10,367 nucleotides of DNA from Actinomycetes bacterium (GTDB taxonomy: Bacteria > Actinomycetota > Acidimicrobiia > Acidimicrobiales > Acidimicrobiaceae): NCBI GenBank assembly GCA_021823385.1, contig JAKAOC010000020.1:1531-11897 (forward strand). Reading direction: 5' to 3'. Numbering within the stretch: position 1 is the stretch's first letter; every line of letters starts with the position of its first letter. Made by a program: the position numbers and the translations under genes. The notes beneath the pieces were generated by a model. That model was not told the origin of the DNA. It did not search any database and worked only from the letters and a program-made list of their open reading frames with translations. This document shows positions 6,503 to 10,367 of this stretch, in pieces.

Positions 6503-7643
6503 GGCTAGTTCATGGCACTCGAAAGCTTATGGCACCGGATGACAATGCGCGCTTCGAGCAAACATATTTAGTCTTGGCGAGCCTACCCGACTCTCACCGG
6601 CATAAAACACCCGTTGGCCCGGCCAGTCTCACCTCTGCGGACGAAACGCCTTACCCGGCAGGAGTGCTAAGAACGATTGCGGGATGCGCCCATTGCCAGT
6701 TCGAAGCCGATCTCGTCGACATCCCAATGCTATCTCCGCTACAACCCGGATCCCGAGAACGTTTTTCGCTAAATTCGAGTTTTCGCCCAGCATCGTCGCG
6801 CTCGAAACATACGGCACTCGACCTCCCGTTCGTGTAGCCGAACAGGCGCCAAACCGGGCTCAACAGGTCGTCGGGCCAGGGCTTCTATGCGCTCTACACA
6901 AGATTAAGCAAACACATGGCCGAGCCCTTTGACCGCAATGAGAGCCGATCTGCTCAGTCTCTATAGTCCAGGCCAGCCGCCAAAGGCGTCCAAAACGCGT
7001 AGAAACTTGGTCGCGAACTGAAATCCATCAAATAGGGCACCGGATCACCGAATTCCGACATCGAGAATCGAGGGTAAAAACCGGCTCACTGGCCAGCGAC
7101 CTCAGGCGCAGCATCATACGCCCATCTCCACACCTGGGGTCTCTACTTTTCGCAAGGCCTCCGAACCGCAGTCGAGACTCGGGGCTCGCCCGCTCCCCCT
7201 GGGCCGGGCCCATAACCCGACTCGGTCCGTATGCGAGCACAATGGATTTGTTCACAGCGCAGCGAAGCCGCCAGAACCCCGCATTACAAATACACCAACT
7301 GGATCGCCAACGTGCTCACGAGCAATTGGCGGCCACCTTGGAGTTGAGAGTCAGATTCCTCCGCAGTGGGCCACGGCACACCCAAATGCCAGGGGATTAT
7401 TTAGAGTCTTGTGCGAAACTCGTGATGCCACGCAGCCATCGTGCCTCAATAACCGAGAACACTTTACGACTTCGAGCGGCGGCCGACCGAAGCGCGAGGA
7501 CGACACTTGCGCCGACGTGCGGCCTGAGCAGAAAGAACTCATAGTCCGGGCGGGAATGCATCGGCAGTGAGCCGGGTGCAAAGGGTTTCGAACTCATCCT
7601 ATGTCGAGCAGGCGGCCCACTGTCGACGTCAAAGGGGAACGGC
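6503..7643. other. 1.1 kb without a recognisable gene
   Basis: Neither strand shows a frame with a ribosome site, conserved motif or sensible protein composition. The frames that exist are short, overlap on both strands and are rich in Arg, Ser, His and Pro, as expected of shadow translations. Base composition seems less GC-rich than the flanking genes, especially 6520-6840. The promoter of the secreted-protein gene must lie at its left end, but I could not find a convincing -35/-10 pair. The stretch probably holds decayed DNA. Confidence 0.6.
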
Positions 7644-8995
7644 GTGAGAACTTCGAACGAGGACGAAGTCGCGCTGCCGTGCTTCACACTTATGCACTTC
7701 TCGCTGTACCTCCTCAGGCAACGTTGTATTGGCCGCCTGTTTTCGGCCGCAGCGTTCGGGCCTACCGCCTACGTGACGGGCCTCGTTGTATCTCGCCTTG
7801 GTGGACGGGCGGTCGAGGTGGTCGCCACCGCCCTCTGTGCCACCAACCCCTAGATATTTCGTTCCACCATATAGCTGAGGCCGTGCGCGTTAGCAGCGAC
7901 ACTGGCGTCTCTCGCCATCATCAACTGGATTCGTGACCGCGACGATCGCCTGTTCTAGCTACTGACCGCCACTACTATCGCCGCACTGCTTCTTCAACTC
8001 GTCAGCGCGCTTGCCCCCCTCGTCGTTCTCATCGCCGCCATTGTGATGAACCCGTCGAGGTTCAGTGGAAGCCTGCGCTACGCCACCACGCCCCTCGCGC
8101 TCGTCGCTATCGCAATGGCGCTTCTCCGTCCGATTGCTATTAGCCAACGCCAAAAGGTTGCCTGGATCAAGCTCGACTTCTTCGCGAACACGATGTACCT
8201 CGGACCTGCCGGCGGTTCCGCAACCTATGAGCGGATGATGATCGCCCTATTCCTGAGTTCTGCGATCGTATGCGTGGCAGGCTTGGCGCTGAACGTCGTT
8301 AAGCCATTCACGCAAGCGGGTAGAGCCACTGGCGGCAGTCGACGCTTGGGCCACCCTGCCTACCGCGACACTCGTAACCGCCGGTTTGGTCATCCAACCG
8401 GTATATATCCTGCGCTACGTGACCGCCTCCGCTCCCGGGCTGGCGATCTTGCTATCGCTCACGCGCGGCAAGGCAGCATGGCTCCCGGCCAAGGGCTTGA
8501 CCTGGTGCGAACTCGTGATAACCGCCGCCCGCCTTGCAACCTCCGACATGCTTTTCGCTTCAGGAAGCGCGACCATCGGCAACACGGTGCACGAGACCTT
8601 CCACGTCGCCAGTAAATGTATCGCTGTCGCCTTCCAAACCGGAGAAGTCGTCGCCACGCCGAACCACTCCATGACCACGGCGGCCACTATTACCTCAAGT
8701 GCCAGTATGTCGGCCTCCTCGTCAGGTCCCATCTCGCACGTCAGGAGCAGCTCGAAGGGACGCACTTCCACCTTGACCTTGCTCGGGAACTCGCCTCGCC
8801 GCCTCCAGGAGTCTGGCTCGTCGAATACGGGAGCACGCGTTGACTCCGGTCCTTCGAGGAAGCGCTCGTACCTCAGGGATACGTTCTGCTGGAAGTACGT
8901 ACCTACACCGAGCCAAGGCTCTCCTATACATATACAGGATCTGGAGAGCGCGGACGAGGTGCGTGGGCTGCGGAGTCGGTGCGCCCGGGCTTACG
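7644..8995 (+). pseudogene. degenerate polytopic membrane glycosyltransferase, GT39/PMT-like
   Basis: Ruins of one long membrane protein. One frame from about 7644 gives AYVTGLVVSRLGGRAVEVV, stops at 7851 and 7872, then LAATLASLAIINWIRDRDDR, a stop TAG at 7956-7958, and then the long hydrophobic run LLTATTIAALLLQLVSALAP with NPSRF and SLRYATTPLALVAIAMALL. Then come LDFFANTMYLGPAGGSATYE and MMIALFLSSAIVCVAGLAL. The reading then continues in another frame near 8310-8340 (TLPTATLVTAGLVIQPVYIL) and returns near 8600-8680 to give VWLVEYGSTR, a stop at 8841, and VPQGYVLLEVRTYTEPRLSY. The order of helices, the RRLGGR-like loop, the charged INWxRxxDDRLxLL segment and the LGPAGG loop resemble GT39-type mannosyltransferases of Actinobacteria. 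At least four stops and two frameshifts rule out function. The family assignment is by recall and moderate; boundaries are approximate. Confidence 0.5.
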
Positions 8996-9140
8996 TCGCA
9001 TCAGGCCGTCGAACGTGTCCGAGTGACACCTGCTTCCCCCTCAACCGGGGACCGCCAATTTGGGCACGGCGGTGCGAATACGCTTTTCGACTCGCTAAGC
9101 TAGTGTTTCCTCGCCGCCTGATGTGTGGCGAGTCAAAAAG

Positions 9141-9215
9141 GGACCTGTGGTGCAGCTCGGAGTGCACGCCGGCCTGTCAAGCCGGAGGTCGCGGGTTCAA
9201 ATCCCGTCAGGTCCG
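9141..9215 (+). tRNA. tRNA-Asp (anticodon GTC)
   Basis: Acceptor stem GGACCTG at 9141-9147 pairs with CAGGTCC at 9208-9214, discriminator G9215. The anticodon stem CCGGC/GCCGG encloses CTGTCAA with GTC at 9176-9178, reading GAC/GAT. The T arm is CGGG, TTCAAAT, CCCG. CCA is not encoded. tRNA-Phe begins 19 bases later, so the two are probably co-transcribed. Confidence 0.97.
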
Positions 9216-9234
9216 CTGGTGGTCTTACCGCCTT

Positions 9235-9310
9235 GGTCGGGTAGCTCAGTTGGTAGAGCACACGCCTGAAAAGCGTGGGGTCACCGGATCGAAACCGGTC
9301 CCGACCACCA
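9235..9310 (+). tRNA. tRNA-Phe (anticodon GAA), CCA encoded, unusual A54
   Basis: Acceptor stem GGTCGGG at 9235-9241 pairs with CCCGACC at 9300-9306; A9307 is the discriminator and CCA (9308-9310) is encoded. The anticodon loop CTGAAAA is closed by CACGC/GCGTG, with GAA at 9268-9270, reading TTC/TTT. The T stem ACCGG/CCGGT (9283-9287 and 9295-9299) encloses ATCGAAA instead of TTCGAAA, so the near-universal T54 is A (base 9288). All stems are intact, so the gene still looks functional. Confidence 0.95.
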
Positions 9311-9320
9311 ATCCCGCAAA

Positions 9321-9355
9321 AGAGCCCGCAGTTGACTGTGGGCTCTCTTGGTTTT
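9321..9355. terminator. bidirectional intrinsic terminator
   Basis: AGAGCCCGCAG (9321-9331) and CTGTGGGCTCT (9336-9346) form an 11-bp stem with one G-U pair and a TTGA loop. To the right, a T-rich stretch (TTTT at 9352-9355) serves transcripts from the tRNAs. To the left, AAAA before the stem gives TTTT directly after it on the - strand, ending the malic enzyme message. The stem is 10 bases from the malic enzyme stop. Confidence 0.85.
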
Positions 9356-9356
9356 C

Positions 9357-10367
9357 CTAAACGATTCCCGACTCCTGTCGGACCACTCCCTCTGCACGGG
9401 CCGCCTCGGCAACCGCTTGCGCAACCATGGAGGCGACGTTCGGCTTGAACAGTGACGGGATGATGTAGTGGGTGGAAAGCTCGTTGGGCGCAACGGCCGA
9501 GGCGATGGCATTGGCAGCCGCTATCTTCATTGACTCGGTAATCGCCATGGCACCGGCATCAAGAGCACCGCGGAAGATTCCCGGGAAGCAGAGGACGTTG
9601 TTGATCTGGTTCGCGTAGTCGCTGCGGCCCGTCGCAACAACGGCGGCCAACCCCTCGATCTCCTCCGGCAGAACCTCGGGCTCTGGATTGGCGAGTGCGA
9701 ACACGATCGGCCGGCTGCCCATACGCGCTATGTCGTCATGGCTGACCAGCCCCGGACCGGACACGCCGATGAAGACGTCCGCGCCAACCAGCACGTCACC
9801 CAAAGAGCCGTGACGCCTGCTGGGATTTGTGTTCGCCGCCAGCCATTCCTTCATTCCGGACAGGCCCGGTCGACCGTCGTATATCGCACCCTGCCTGTCC
9901 ACAACAACTATGTTCGGGACACCTGCATTGGCAAGGATCTTCGTGATCGCCACGCCGGCGGCGCCTGCTCCTGCGATAACGACCGTAAGCTCGCTCAACT
10001 TCTTGTCGACGACGATCATCGCGTTTCGCAGCGCGGCAAGAGTGACGACCGCGGTTCCGTGTTGATCGTCGTGGAAGACGGGGATGTCGAGGCGCCGCTT
10101 CAGCTCCTCTTCCACCTCAAAGCAGCGAGGAGCGGCTATATCCTCGAGGTTGATCCCGCCGAAGGTGGGCTCCAGTGCTTCGACCGCTTCGATTAGTTCC
10201 TCGGTGCTGCGAACATTCAGGCAGATGGGGAAGGCGTCGATGCCCGCGAACTGCTTGAAGAGCTGAGCCTTCCCCTCCATGACCGGCAAAGCAGCGTAGG
10301 GTCCGATATTGCCCAATCCCAGAACGGCCGTGCCGTCAGTGACCACGGCAACTGAGTTGGCCTTGAT
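9357..10367 (-). CDS. malic enzyme, partial (N-terminus beyond window)
   Basis: Oxidative decarboxylation of malate to pyruvate and CO2 with NAD(P)H formation, linking the TCA cycle to pyruvate; cytoplasmic. The frame is open to the right edge (KANSVAVVTDGTAVLGLGNI), so the N-terminal part with the catalytic Tyr is missing. Visible in order: PVMEGKAQLFKQFAG with the catalytic Lys of the family, GGINLEDI with the metal-binding Glu-Asp pair, IPVFHDDQHGTAVV with the third metal Asp, the Rossmann loop IAGAGAAGVA, VVVDRQGAIYDGR, ADVFIGVSGPG and FALANPEPEV. Asp after the second Rossmann strand (VVVDR) suggests NAD preference, an inference. The sequence type is the short prokaryotic malic enzyme. 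Stop TAG at 9359-9357, next to the bidirectional terminator. GTG at 10346 is internal, not the start. Confidence 0.97.
   Translation of the reverse strand: MKANSVAVVTDGTAVLGLGNIGPYAALPVMEGKAQLFKQFAGIDAFPICLNVRSTEELIEAVEALEPTFGGINLEDIAAPRCFEVEEELKRRLDIPVFHDDQHGTAVVTLAALRNAMIVVDKKLSELTVVIAGAGAAGVAITKILANAGVPNIVVVDRQGAIYDGRPGLSGMKEWLAANTNPSRRHGSLGDVLVGADVFIGVSGPGLVSHDDIARMGSRPIVFALANPEPEVLPEEIEGLAAVVATGRSDYANQINNVLCFPGIFRGALDAGAMAITESMKIAAANAIASAVAPNELSTHYIIPSLFKPNVASMVAQAVAEAARAEGVVRQESGIV

Noticed and set aside
5905..6837. Long open frame on the + strand opposite and upstream of the secreted protein gene
   Set aside because: It is antisense to a gene with signal peptide, ribosome site and GH25-like motifs; its product is rich in Arg, Thr and Cys with no motif or ribosome site.
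7028..7687. Several frames of 75-100 codons on both strands
   Set aside because: No ribosome site, motif or coding-like composition; both strands are open to a similar extent.
9089..9134. Inverted repeat GACTCGC/GCGAGTC upstream of tRNA-Asp as a regulatory hairpin or promoter region
   Set aside because: Only 7 bp with a 32-base gap, and no acceptable -35/-10 pair could be placed around it; not strong enough to call.
4372..9215. Direct repeat of the tRNA-Glu 3' end as an attachment-site pair for an integrated element
   Set aside because: The only similar sequence is the T arm of tRNA-Asp, which differs and is ordinary tRNA similarity; no integrase gene is present.
8386..9360. Long open frame on the + strand running through both tRNA genes
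   Set aside because: It crosses tRNA-Asp, tRNA-Phe and the terminator. Only its first part carries hydrophobic sequence belonging to the glycosyltransferase pseudogene; the rest is Ser/Arg-rich noise.

Overview
The window looks like a piece of a high-GC actinobacterial chromosome; an acidimicrobial-type lineage is my guess from overall gene character and cannot be proven here. The signs are GC-rich codon use, GTG starts, short ATGA-type overlaps and tRNA genes for Glu, Asp and Phe in that order.

Left part (1-4336, + strand): a compact four-gene run with overlaps or gaps of only a few bases. It encodes a Gfo/Idh/MocA oxidoreductase whose N-terminus runs off the window and looks like the tail of a ThuA-like domain, a second Gfo/Idh/MocA oxidoreductase of a different active-site type, an alpha/beta hydrolase, and a class I glutamine-amidotransferase/peptidase-S51-like protein fused to a cysteinyl-tRNA-synthetase-type C-terminal domain. 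Together they suggest oxidation and hydrolysis of a sugar or polyol derivative; the substrate cannot be read from the sequence.

Middle part (4372-9140): an intact tRNA-Glu is followed by about 4.7 kb of accessory, partly ruined DNA and then tRNA-Asp. It holds the tail of one transposase gene, a small rearranged IS3-family remnant (orfA head on one strand, orfA tail plus orfB head on the other, with an in-frame stop), a 23-24 bp tandem repeat like an IS21-type terminus, several strong inverted repeats, one intact gene for a secreted GH25-like protein, about 1.1 kb with no recognisable gene, and a badly damaged polytopic membrane glycosyltransferase (GT39/PMT-like) pseudogene. tRNA-Glu, -Asp and -Phe are often adjacent in Actinobacteria, so this block is best read as an insertion hot spot that split a tRNA cluster.

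Right part (9141-10367): tRNA-Asp and tRNA-Phe in tandem, a bidirectional terminator, and the 3' part of a malic enzyme gene on the - strand that continues beyond the window. tRNA-Phe has an unusual A at position 54.

I see no CRISPR array, defence cassette, phage module or clearly new multi-gene system. The most unusual items are the S51-like/CysS-tail fusion, the split tRNA cluster and the internally inverted IS3 remnant.
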